Source: Dirofilaria immitis
Lineage: Eukaryota; Nematoda; Chromadorea; Rhabditida; Onchocercidae
Reading direction: 5' to 3'
DNA length: 64,000 nt
Assembly (NCBI GenBank): GCA_024305405.1
Contig: JAKNDB010000107.1
Coordinates: forward strand, 5,068,501 to 5,132,500
Each line of letters opens with the position of its first letter. Positions within the stretch are counted from its first letter, which is position 1. Of this stretch, positions 39,398 through 52,757 are shown in pieces. The notes beneath the pieces were generated by a model. The model was not told the DNA's origin. It did no database searches and was given only the letters and a program-made list of their open reading frames with translations. A program made the translations under genes and the position numbers.

Positions 39398-42300
39398 TGA
39401 ATTTCTTCGACGTTTTCAGAAAACGTGATAAAATATAGTAAATTTACGTAAATACTACGTGAATTTCTACATATCTTCAATCCTTTCATCATTTAACTTT
39501 CACTGAATTTTGGACCGATTAAAAATTATGTATCGAGAAGATATAATTGATAACCGTTTATGATTATTAATACCTATAAAAAATTTTAGCCTCTATAATA
39601 ATACCAGCAAAGATCACATCGTTCAATTAAACGAATGATGTAAAAATTAATTAATTAATTAATTCATAAACATCTTTCCAATATTTCAGTGATTAGTAAA
39701 ACAATAAGTTGAAAGTTAAACTTTTACTCTGCCTTTCAAATAAGTTTATTCATGACAAAAAATAAAATGGAATAAATGGCAATTAATTATATTCAAGATA
39801 TCACAGTAATTATATTATTATCTAAATGCTATTTGCAGCATTCAATAGTTTAACAAATTGAAATAATTGGTATAAATTTAATGAGAATTTTAGCCGATCA
39901 TTTCAAAAGATAAAGGTCAATTGTTGCAACGACTTGTTTTAGAAATGTTCTTTCATTTATGATAACATCAAATATCAGTACCATCCTACTTTTTGTTCTC
40001 TACTCTCTTCTTATTCGTGATGGTTAATTGTTTATCGTTTAGCTAAATCAAGTGTAAAGGAAAATAGAAAAAAACTTGTTGGATGATTCAGTCATGTAGT
40101 ATCACTGACTAAAGTAATACTGAAAAGTCAATGATATATCAGCTCATGGGAATAACTATTCCTTAACATCTTCATAAATTTAATTTACATATTCCTTTTC
40201 TCAACATAACATCATTTTTATTTCGATTTTTGGAAGCAAGCCAGGAAAAGTATGCGCTATTAATGGATAAATATCTATCTTCAATGGCAAGACAGGTTGA
40301 GTTGATGCAATGACAGATCAAATTAATAGTTACTAATAAAAATCTAAATGCAATAAAATAAGATTTAATAGAAATAAACAGAAGGGAATATAGATGAAAT
40401 AAGTAAAATAATAAAAGCTCAGATAAGTGAAATGCAATTAATTCAAATAATGTAATTTTTACTTATCAAATTTTTTCAATGACATTTTCATTAAATGATG
40501 AATATAAAATAAAATTTAGTACTGTGAACTTTATCATTTACTGATATTTTTTTTTGATTTAAGTCAATTTTATTTATTTATTTATACCTATTTGTTCCAT
40601 CTATTTTGTTTTCACTTTGTTTCATTTGATTTAGATCAACTAATATTTATTTCTCTCGAATTTCATTTTATAGCAAACTTCATTATCGTTAGCACAAATT
40701 GATTTAATCTTTTATTGTCTGATTCAAATTTTCATTTATCACATGTCATTTATTTAATTTATTTATCCCAAAGATTTTGAAGAGAATTTTCATAAATTAT
40801 TTTACAGTTCTTTCCATTCTGCAATTTTAAAATTTGATGACTATTTAAACAACCATTTGAGTATCGACAAATTTTAATAGTATCTTAATTGTTGAGTGGT
40901 TTGCTATGATTCTGAATGTTTGAAATTTCTTAATAAAATACATATCAATAAACATTTTTAGCTCAAAATTATTGCTAATGAAATTCATATATTTGCGAAA
41001 TGAAAAAGAGAGATTCGTATAAAAATATAATATGCGACAGAATATTAATTATTATTAAATTGATAAATGTCTCGCTGATACCACTTTGTAATAAATTAGG
41101 AAATAAACAAAAATGAAACTTCATAGAATTTCATTTTTTCTATTATAATGAATAAATTAGAAATGAAGGCAGTTGATGTATTATTGGAAAAATTATAAAA
41201 CCTACTGAATTATTATAGTTCTGTTAATTATTCTTTTTTAAAATATTATTTCTATTTTATATGTTTGTTTACTTTATTTTAATTCTATTAGATCCTTTTT
41301 CACATTATGATAGGAATTTTTAGAAATAAAAATAAAAAGAATTATCAGCAAATATTTTAGGATTGGGAAAAATATGACAGCATTGAATTTAAATTTGAAA
41401 AGAAATTTGAATATCTAAAATTACAATTGCTCGAATTAAATCTTGAACATATTTAAAATAGTCTGACAAAGTTAATTTGCAGAATAATTCAAGTTATTCT
41501 TTTATTGACAACACTGCAAACTAAAATGGTATTCATCCATCAAATACTAATTATTTTTTAAATTAAATTTTCAAATAAAAGTATTAATTATCCCTTTTAA
41601 TTTGCTACAATTTCCATCTTTTTTATTTCATATATTGTTTTAAAGCAATTCTAGCTCGTATTCCAACGCGATAAATCAGATACGGCGAAATTTTGGAGAA
41701 TTTTTAATTCTATCATATATTCGAAATGTGATATTTTGATAATCTCTTAGAAAAGCGATGAAAGAGAGAAATGCGAAGAGAGAAATGTGAAGAAGAAAAT
41801 TATTTATTTTTGAAAAATGTAACAAATAACAAAATAATTATCTCTGAGACATTTGTTTTTGCTTTTTTTCTTTATAGCTGATTGTTTTGTCGCCAAAAGT
41901 TTTCGTCATATTAAAATTTTATCCTCCCATCGTTTTGCTTTTTTAAAAAAGAAAATAGCATTGATAGGTAGAATAGCTCTCGAAATTTCTCGTTATTATT
42001 TCAAACTTAATTATTCGTCATTTAAAGAAACGAAAATCAAACTATAAAATTGCTTTTCAAACTTTTCAAAATAAAATAAACTTCATTGATCGGAAAGGAA
42101 AAAAGATTTATCATGAAATTTATTTATTTTAGACGGATAATAAATTTTTAAAATTTCAAAAATTTTATTTATAACAGATGGAAAAAAATATTAAATATAA
42201 AAAAAAAAGCACAAAAAATAATGAATAGGAAACTAACGTTGTTTTGAGGATTGTTAATAGCCTCTTTAAGAAATGAAATTGGATCATGCTAGTAATGTTT

Positions 42301-45300
42301 TGCTATGAATAGAAATGAACAATGAATAGAATAGTAATTGAAAAAAGGATTTACTCATCGATTAATTTTTTGTATTAATTTGGCTAATCATTTTCAAGAG
42401 ATAAAGCTACCTCTTAAAATAGTACTAAATATCATTTAAAAAAACACAGAACGATATAAACTTCTTTTTTCTCTCGAATTGAATCAGAAGGATAAAGTGA
42501 AAATGAATAAAATGAAAATGTTATATTGAAGTAGAAAGATGAAATTTATATTAAATTATCGGCCAAAATAACGAAATTTACAGCAGAATGAATCTAATTG
42601 ATCATTTTTTACAATATATTCTATCATCAATTGATGTGATAACAAATCAGATAAAAACAGTTGATATCGAGCTGATAATAGATTGGATAAAAGATGATAG
42701 ATTAGATTTAAATTATTTTCATGCTAAACAACTGAGCTTATTTCGAAACATATGCATGTATCTGTTTACGGTTGTTTAAATATTTGCAATAGATATATTG
42801 CTGATTAATGGCAGAAGGAGGAAAAGTGAAATGCGAATGATAAATATTTTTCCAATAAGTTTTATTAAGTTCCAAGTTTCTCTTTAAAGCTTTTTGAAAC
42901 AATCTATCAGATATTTCTTGCTTTTTTTTTTGTTTTTTTAAAAGGTATTTAACTGATTTGCTTATAGAGGATACTATTTTAAATTTTTACAATAGTCTTG
43001 AAAAGCATAGAAAATTCATGAGATTCATTTATTGCTAAGATAACTTGAAGAATTTTAATATCTAAATTTCAGCATATTTTCGAGAATGTCAGTCTGCTAG
43101 ACATAGGATTACTGAAAAAGTTAACTTTTTTCCTTTTTAATTCTTAATTTTACCTTTACATGTTTCCTCAAAAGAATCAAAAATCATCAGGTAAATTCAT
43201 TACTTACTGCATTTATTTTTCACTTTTTTCACGTTTTTTCCATCATCTCTAGAATCTTTATCCATATCTGAGGTTATGCATTTTCAAAATCTTGATTAAA
43301 GAAATCTGATAAAAGTCATTAAATGATTCAATATCATCTATGCCAATATATGCATCATGGGAATATCATATCAAATCAGCAAGCACTACTGAACAAAACA
43401 AAAGTCAAGCAATAAATTTCAATTTTAATTCAATTTAATCAATTTTTTGATATCGAAAAAAATCTGCTAAAAAAATAAAAACAATGATACTATTTCATTT
43501 AAAAATTTAATTTAATTTTTCCTGACCGAAATAGTCAATTCTTGATTACCTGAGATTTCTTGTTCTTTTTCATAATATTTCTTATGTTCTTTCATTAAAT
43601 GATTCCTCAAAAGTATAATGTACTTTTTATTGCTCAGTTTGAATAGCACAAATGAACTTCTTTAACTAATTTGTGTTTTAAAAAAGAAAAAATTTTTGAA
43701 AAATTACTGCCAATTTGTAAAAGGTGCTTTTTTAAATTGACCTTAAAATAGTGAAATTAAATTTCCGCTTATTTGTTTAATTGTTCTGAATGCCTTCAGA
43801 TTAATCAAAATTTTTTCCAAAAAATTTATAAATTGGAAAATTTCTTTTAAAAAGAATTTCTTTTCAAATTTCAAAAAAGAAAAGAAATTTTTCAAAATTT
43901 TCAAATTATGATAAATTGAATTCGCTAAAACTTTTCTCAAGATTTACTTTAAATTCATAAGAAAACAATTACGCAATAATCATGAATAAAAGATAAGGAA
44001 AATATTTCTATTGTTCAGTTTAGAAAAAAGATAACTAAACGAGAAGGGAAGCTTTCAAACTTTCATTAATTTTAAATGAATTTTAACAAAGGACAAAAAT
44101 AATAGCCATTAAATGAATGGATATTACTGATATTTTCAAATGTTTATCATTTAGCAGTAAAGTAATGAAGAAATGGTAAGTTAGTGCAATAAGTTAGAGA
44201 TGAATTATAAATCAATTTTTAAATTGTAAATAGGAAAAAGTTTTAAATATAATATAAATAATAACAATAACTTGATATGCCTAATAAATAATTAGTATAT
44301 TGTGGAATATTATATTTTATTACATTTTCAATAGTATTCACTTATTAAGCATAATTTTACGTCATTATATTATTGATTAATATTTATTGAACTTCGACCT
44401 TAATATTTAATATTATCAACCTCGAATTAGTTATAAAATTACTAGTATTTTGGTTGAGTATGATTAATTCATATGTGGCAGTTATATAAAATATTTGATG
44501 CTATATTAAATATCAATCATTCCATTTCAAATATCGAAAACAAATAAACAAATAAATCATCGAAGAGTAAAGACATCACTTTTGAAAAATTTTTTAATAA
44601 ATCATAATCTCAAAAAAATCGTTAAATTCATAAAATGGAAAGGCAAAAGAGAGAGAGAAAAAGAAAGAAAGAAAGGAAGATAAAATGAAAAATAAACGAT
44701 TGTGTGAAATTTGTGTTTGTGTAAGAAGGCTGGATCTCGAAAAATAAATGATGTATTCTGATTGCAGGACGGCTATTTAGTCAACTATTGGAAATTAAGA
44801 AATATTTTCAATCTTTGCAAAAGATATTTTTCTCCTTCTCTTTTTCCTCCTCTCTTTATTGCTTTCTCTTTTCTTTTAAACAAGAAAAGAGAATGGTTAG
44901 AAATGAAATTAATCTTTTCATTTCATATTAATATAAAGCATTAAAAATGTTTATTAATTGAAATGATAATTTTGAAATTTAATTGAAATCAATGATTGAT
45001 CGTTGTAAAATTTTATTGTTTCTTTCTTTCTTTCTTTTCTTTTTCGCATTCAAAATTAAAATTTATTCTTTGAAAAAATTGAAAAAGTTATTTAAAAATG
45101 GAATAGTACTTCTTTTCGATGAAGAATTTTCACCAATAATAATTGCTTAATATATTCTTTAGTACTGCATGTTTTGGAATTAATCGAATCCGAAAAAATC
45201 AATTGATTATATTCGAAAATTTATCTATCAATTCATTTGTTTGTTTCTTTTTTTATGCATTCATAAATTTAATTTATTTTTTCTTTAACTTTAATATTTT

Positions 45301-48300
45301 AAATTTATTAGAAAACACGAAAAAACATATTTTTTCTTAATCTAAAAAAAACTAAAAAATAAGTATACTATGAAACGAATTAATGGTTAATTTTCGAAAA
45401 ATTTTCTATTTTTTAAATAATTTTGAATGAAACATAATAAGAAAAAAGTTATGTTTCATGTTATTCTGAAAAAATTAATCTTTATTTTATTTTCGTTTGA
45501 TCATTTTTAACTTAGGATATTAAAGATAAACAAAAAATGAATAAAATAATTTGATTAAATTAACATTCTTTAAACCATGTACCATCAACCGACTACTCAC
45601 TTTTCCAATGTAAAAATATTTTTAATTGTTATTATTATTTTTTCTTGAATAAAAACGATGAAAATAAGTTGTAAAGATAAAAAGAAATGCGGAAGATTTA
45701 TGGACGACATATTTGATAGATAATGATAAAGATAGTAAATCTATTCATGCTTTTATCCACTGTTAACAGCTGCTATTCATCCAAAATTATCACCAATTTT
45801 TTGATTTCAATATTTTCATCAATAACTTCAATTCATGGAGAATTAATTATTATCATCACATCAACATCCTATGTCTTAATTAATTTGATAGTAGGATTTC
45901 TTTTTTCTGCCTCTCACTGAAAAAAAAGAAAAATTAATGAGAATGCTGTTGAGAATTTCAATGGATGATGAGGAAAATTCAAATCATCCATACATATATT
46001 TGATAGTAAAATTTTTTTATGAATTAAATAAAATAATATTAAATATTATTCAACTTTTTACTTATATTTCAGATTTTTATGTTTAATAAAATGGCTATTT
46101 AAAATATATAAAATTACTAATTACATACTGAATTGCATTGCATTTTAAAATGATTCTCAAAAAAAAAAAACAGTTGCAGTTTAATGAATAGCAATGTAAC
46201 GTTTGAAAAAGTTTCAAAAAATAAGTGAAATTGTGCCAGATAATAAAAAAGTTTAAAAGAGATGGAAACAATGATGGATTAATTGGCAAAATTGTTGCGA
46301 AAAAAGGTCTGAAAACTTTTATTCCAATCTTTTTCTGTTGCAAAAAAGGACTTTAAATTGAATAAAAGAAATTGTTAAATCTAAAAAATTTAGCCAAAAA
46401 ATTTTGCGATATAATTATTCTAATTTGAATTAAATGCCTATTTAATAAAATTAGAATTAAAAAATGGCGAAAAAACAAAAAAATAATTTTTAGTGAATCG
46501 AAAGATTATATTGCGATATTCGATGGATGCAATTAATGTTATTACTGCTTCGATGATTTTTGTCGATTAAAATTTACATAAATATTTTGAAAATTTTTGA
46601 ATTAATAGTGCATCATTTAATTTATGAAATCGAAATAAAATTTTTCAAAAATTATCTAATAATTGGAATTAAAAAACAAAAAAGAGAAAAATTTTTTAGC
46701 CTTTTTTCGCTATCACAACAGATAATTAATTTCTTATTTTTTGTATCAAAATATCATTTAATATGTGTATATATGCATATATACATGTCAACACATATAT
46801 GCATGAATTTATGTTTTTGATAATAATAAAAAATAAAAAGGGTTTTGTATTATCGGCTTGTTTTATTTGACTACATATGATTTATTTAAATTATGAATTA
46901 AATAATTGATTAGCTTTCCTATTTAATTACGAAAAGATATTTTATTACTTATTCACTTCAAAAAGTATTTATAATTTATTCATTTTAAAAGAATATGATC
47001 TATTCATTACAAACAAATATTTGTAATGATATTTTTATTATCATAGTCTAAAAATTAAAAAACAAAAGATGATTTATTAAGACTGGTCGATGTGAAAATT
47101 TAGGGAAAAGTGAAAGATAATACAAAACACAAAGTCAAGAGACTATAAAAACTGATTATTTGTTAAATTTAGGAAATATATTATTATCAAAAATAATTGT
47201 GATTATTCATCATTTTAAAACTTAATTTTGTTTTTGTTTTCTTCTTTTGTTATATCTATCTTTCTCGCCAGAATGGTAGTAATTACCTTTAAAAAGCATA
47301 ATATTTCATTGAAATTTATGTTTAACATTTATAAAAGTTTTCCAATTTCTAATTTTAAATTATTTCTGGCCTATTTATTTGATTGTAGCATCTAATTTTT
47401 GGCTTTTTATATTTCGTATTAATTTATGCTTCCGAAATTATTGTATCAACTAATTTGATTGATTCTAAATTGTTATTATAATGTAAAATAACGTATTATG
47501 GCTTAATTTTAAGTAATAATAATAAGAAGTTTAAGATAAAATATCGATTATTGATTTTTTTATTTTGAAATTATTTAAGCAAAGTATGAAAAGTGTAAAA
47601 TTTCAAGCAATTAAAAGCAATTTTAAGAGAAACTATTAATTTTACCATTGATAATTTACGATGAAATGGGAGAAAAGTTATAAATGTTTTATGCAAATTG
47701 CAGCGCATTTGAAAATGCTTTTGAAATTTGAATTTTTAATTGAAAAATTTACAAATATTAAAGTATGTTTTCTTTTTCAAAAAATAACGTTATATAACAG
47801 CGAAGGAAATAAAATAATCAATCAAATGAGCCTAATCCTAGAATATATTTTACTTTAAGCCAAATGAATATAAAAATAGTAACAATATTTGTAAATGAAT
47901 TATGCACTAAAAGAAGAAGGCCAAAATAAAGGGAGCCAATGAATGATTGAAGAAATTAAGCTTAGGAGTAATGTTATCTTCATACATTTTATTCCTGCTG
48001 ACAATTTCAAATCATCCATCCATCTTGCCAGTAGTACTTAAAGTAATTTCAAGTCTTTAAATGATAGTGATGGGTTTGAAAAGAAAGACAGAGAAATTTC
48101 GAAAATTATTCAAATAGTAGAATTTTACGGAAACAATGGATATTATGACATTGCGATACATTCTTATGTTGTTGGAGAAAGTATCGTGGGAAAATGAAAT
48201 TAAACATTTCTTGTATCTTATCATGTCAACATCTCAAATTTTATTTCAATTCAATATCAACAATGGAGTAATTTTGGCCCTAAGTCGCTTCTTATCTTAT

Positions 48301-48736
48301 TATATTGCATCAATCAAACAAAAACTTCAATTGGGGGATTCAATATTGCTAGATAAACTACAATATAATTATTCATTTGCGATATTGAATGAGTAACTTC
48401 GACCTTTTCGTAATTTTGTAAATTGCAAATACTATGATTTACTTTCTTCTTCCTATTTCTTTCATATTTTCTTAATTATTATTAGCTGAATACAAATTTT
48501 AATAGTATGAGCTTCATAGCATAGACTGCAAATGGCTTAAAGCAAATTTAAAAGTTGAAAATTTTTATTTATTTAATAAGCATAATAAAGAAATTTGTTG
48601 AAATTTTTACTTACCACTTTAATAGCAATAATAATTATTCTTCAATAATATTGATAATTTGAAGATTATCGTTGAATTATCTATCTGACCATTTCGTATT
48701 CATTAGCTATGAAGGATAAAAGTATATTAATATTAG

Positions 48737-49330
48737 GAATATATTTGTACTAATAACATTAGTAAACGTAATGGAAGTAAAAGAAAGAGTGATTCTCAAC
48801 AACTCATTAATGATTGGAATTTTCGAGATCGAGAAGTAAAACTTTCAACTAACTTTGAATTATTTGACTGGTTGTCATTGAGAAAGTTGATTAATAAAAT
48901 TTGGCTGATGCACTCCTGATTTCATTGTACTAATTTCTTTTCAGCTAAATTTTAGTCAAGAAGAAATCTTTCTGCGGAAAAAATTACAGTTGGTAACCTT
49001 AAAAGTTAAAGCCCTTTCGTCAGCATTAGTCATAAAACTTTCTGAAGGTTGTTCGGTAACAAATACTTTTGTTAGATTGTTCGGTGACAAATACTTTTTC
49101 CCAAATTTAAATTTTTTTAATTTAAATTTTATACAGATTTTCTCTATTTTATTAATAAATTTTACCACCGATCTTCTACGACGATAAAGTTTGAGTTCAA
49201 CATTTAAAAAGCAGCATGATACACAATCTTTCGTCAGATGTACTACAAAAGAAGCTGTGATTGTTTGACTTTGCTATGAAGCGTGAAGAATTTCAAGATC
49301 CAGATAAATCCATCAAGGTTTAAATTTTAT
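48737..49330 (+). other. Coding-like island, unidentified (possible exons or decayed gene)
   Basis: Three consecutive + strand segments have protein-like composition unlike the flanking DNA. One (to 48919) reads KRKSDSQQLINDWNFRDREV. After a TTTTCAG acceptor at 48938-48944 comes LNFSQEEIFLRKKLQLVTLK followed by KALSSALVIKLSEG. A third near 49270-49318 reads FDFAMKREEFQDPDKSIK before a GTTTAA donor, with an in-frame TGA upstream. Frames do not join cleanly. Inside lies a 28-base-period duplication of TTGTTCGGTAACAAATACTTTT (49049-49070) and TTGTTCGGTGACAAATACTTTT (49077-49098). I do not recognise the protein. Confidence 0.25.
49049..49098. repeat. Two-copy 22-base direct repeat
   Basis: TTGTTCGGTAACAAATACTTTT and TTGTTCGGTGACAAATACTTTT with a 28-base period and one mismatch. 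Confidence 0.85.
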
Positions 49331-51020
49331 TTAAAAAACCGGAAAAAACGAGATCCTTAAATGAAATAAGATTTTATTATAAAAATGAAAATAAACGATA
49401 TCAGTTGTGATGAAATGAACTTTCAATTTCTTTTTGATGAAATCTGCTGATAAGTTTTGTATTAATTTTCATGGAATTCAAATAATCTTTTTTCATTCTG
49501 AATTTCAAAATAAATTCCAGGAATTAAATGCATCTCAGCATCATAATTTTTGTTAGCTAATGAATTGAAGCATTCTGATGTTACTGTCTGTTAATTTCGC
49601 GCGTTTAAAAGTAACATCTTAGAAGTTAATTTCAAACAGATAATAAAAATGCTAATTTTAAGCAAATTTCAAAATTGATCACAAAATTCAAAAGTTCCAT
49701 TCAATACTACTGTAATCTTTATGTTGCTTTTCATAAGCAAAGTTAAATGCATTAAAAGGAAGTATATTATTGTTAAAAAAATTACAAAAAGGAATTTTTA
49801 TAAAAAAAGGTTGCCTTCTGTTTCATCATTTGCCATCTTATCACATAGAATTTTATTGAGGTCTAATGGTATCTCGTAATTTGCTATGCTCAGATAGTTG
49901 AAATATTTCATTTTTTCCTATTTCTTTGAATGAAAATATAAACATAATTATTGGATTTTGAATGGATAAATTGAAGAAAGCGACGTTAAATTCGATGGAA
50001 AAATAGTATTATCAGTTAATAAATAGTAGAAAATTAAATTTTAAAGGAAAAAAATCCATTCTCAATAATTGGAATTCTTGTCACAGTTTTTTTTTGAATA
50101 TTCTTAAATATATTTTTTTATTCAAAATACTATGAATAAATCAATTTAAGTTTAGTACGAAAAAAATTGTTGATTAAATAAAGTTAAAATTTGTTAATAT
50201 TCGAATCATCTATTGCATACCACTTTTTTAAATAAACAAAATGCTTGCTTAAAAACAATTTAATTAATGAAGAAATCTGTTAGGAGATTCTAATCTCATA
50301 ATAGAGAAATAATATAAAATAAAATAATTCAAATATTTAAAAAATTTATCGATCTAAACAATACTTTAAAAAAGGAAGAAAGAAAATATAAAAGGAAAGA
50401 AAAGAAAATAAAAACTGAAAGTTTATCAAAAGGAATAATTAAAAAACGTTGTAGAAAAAATGAATATGAAATGGTTAATATTATTTTTTTAATATTTGTA
50501 TATATATTAACACTTTGGTAATTGTGAAACAATACTTTTTAGCCATATATATTAGTTGAAAATTAGGAAATATTAATTTTTAATTTATATAATTATTATT
50601 AATATTTCAATCTGAAAGAAAATACAGAATACATAGTTATACAATGACTTATTATGAAAAAATAATTTCCAAATCTTTTTCTATAGAATTCATACAGTAG
50701 AATACTTATGTACCATGTATTTCAAACAAGCAATTAATTTACAATTTAAGTGAAATTTTAAATAAGCATATTGGGAGATTTTTTAAAAATTATTATATTA
50801 AAAAAACTGATATTAACGATTTTTGCAATAATAAATTTCTACCAACTAATCATTATTACTATTTTGCAAATGATGGTTAATTTTTAATGATAATATTTCC
50901 TCGATAAATTTCATAAGATATCGATAGCTATATTTCAGCTTGCTTTAATGCATGAAAATTCAATTGCTAAAATCAAATCAGCTTTAGCAAATATGAATTG
51001 ATTGATGATAATATTGATAA

Positions 51021-51100
51021 TGATGATGATGATGATGATGATGACGATGATGATGACGATGATGATGATGATGGTGATGATGATGATGATGATGATGATG
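51021..51100. repeat. (GAT)n microsatellite
   Basis: About 26 GAT triplets with a few GAC/GGT interruptions. On the reverse strand it reads as a poly-Ile ORF, which is not a gene. Confidence 0.97.
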
Positions 51101-52757
51101 CATAAAATGGATTTTGGAAAAAAAAACTTAAATATAATTAGAAGGATCGAAAGGTTACGAAAATGAAAAAACCATAAACAAAAAAAAAATAACAATATGT
51201 AAAGTAGGGGAATAGATTGTGATGAAAGTAAATCTTATCAGCTTCTTTTTGTTGGATTAAATAATTTCAAAATCTCTCCAATATTAATCTCGAAGTCTGA
51301 TTTTTTCTTGATGTTATATTTATTTAAATCTTTAACCAAATTCATTATTTAAAATTTCTTTCATTATTATATTAATTGCCGAATTTCAATTTCATTCTGG
51401 CGAACTTCCTTTTTTAAATAAGAATCGATTGTTAATTAGATAATTTTAATTCCATTTTTAAATGTAATAAAACTGACAACACAATGAATTTTAAAATTTC
51501 AATTTACCACACATAGTAAAAATTGAAAATAATTGCAAAAAAATAAAACATCGGATGTCGTAAAAATAAGCAAAATTACGTCATTCAACTAAATATTAAT
51601 AGAAAAGTGAAAGCAAACCATTTCTTTATATTTAAAGTGACAACTCAGAATGACAACTTCAAAAGAAAAACTGACAATTTCATTTAGTTAAGAATTGATT
51701 TTATCCTTACATTAATAATATAGCATACTATAATTCTTGAAGGCAAAAGGTCAGTCATATGTAAAAGTGAATTGAAATTTAATTAACGTCATTTATGTCT
51801 CTTATAACTAATTTTGGATAAAATATAATTACGAATGATTTTAAGTCGATATCAATTTAGTGCCACTCACAATTCATGCTAATGTAATTACTGATTTAAA
51901 ATGAATTATGAATTTTATTCTCGTATAATGTATTTCTTGTTTCCTTTTCATTACCTATTTTAATTCCTCGAGATGATCAAGGTAATGAAATATACGAAGC
52001 AAATAATGTTTTCCCCTGTTACCGAAATTGGCATGATTATCCCGATTTGCTCTCGAGTTTTATACTCATTTTAGAATTCCGATTACATTTATATTATTAC
52101 TTTTAAATAAGAATGCTGCATTTAAATTTGCATCTCTCACTAAAGATTTGAAAATTAATCTTCGAATTTATATTTATCGAAAATATTTTCAAATTTGTAC
52201 CTTTCAAAGAATGTCGTTACATTCATCGGTTTTTTGCTTTCTAAATTGACAAAACAGTATGCAAATAAATATTCGCAATTTACAAAAGCTCACACTGTGA
52301 TAAATCCAACTTCACATTGAATATCATTGTTATTGCAATTTACAGAAATGGTGTGTGATTGATGAATGTTTTCACAGTTGCAAACCATTGGACATTTGAG
52401 TAGCACAGCGAAATATTCATTGGTCAATGAAACCGTATTAGACTAGAATAGTCCAATGTAAGTCGGTCGTTTCATTCGATGTGTGTGGAATAGTGGTGGG
52501 CTATCTGTGACTTCAATCAACAGTATTTGAGCTGAGCATTAAGTCATTACATCTATATATACTTAATTAGCTCAAGAACTCATTTGTGCATATATACACA
52601 TAGAAAATTATTAATTTGGAATCAGTCGTTTGTCGTCCATTCATACTCGAGTTTTGCTATCTTGCAAAATTATTCATTCAAATGATGTGCTGAATTGTAA
52701 GGAAAATTTTGAAGAATACCGAGCGACAAAAATATCATTATGTTATAGGAATACGTT

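Larger units (their letters stand above)
39398..52757. other. 13-kb gene-poor region
   Basis: Mostly AT-rich DNA without recognisable exons. Single ORFs at 42588-42779, 45723-45920, 47661-47858 and 48136-48396 (+) show no domain or splice context I can support. Simple repeats include GAAA/GA-rich sequence near 44641-44681, CTTT-rich sequence near 45017-45044, an 18-base palindrome GTATATATGCATATATAC at 46767-46784, and the (GAT)n array at 51021-51100. A coding-like island at 48737-49330 is listed separately. The last 400 bases should contain the NCBP1 promoter, with an ATTGG (inverted CCAAT) at about 52428. Confidence 0.5.

Noticed and set aside
50935..51195. 86-codon reverse-strand ORF
   Set aside because: Poly-Ile from the (GAT)n array; a repeat artefact.
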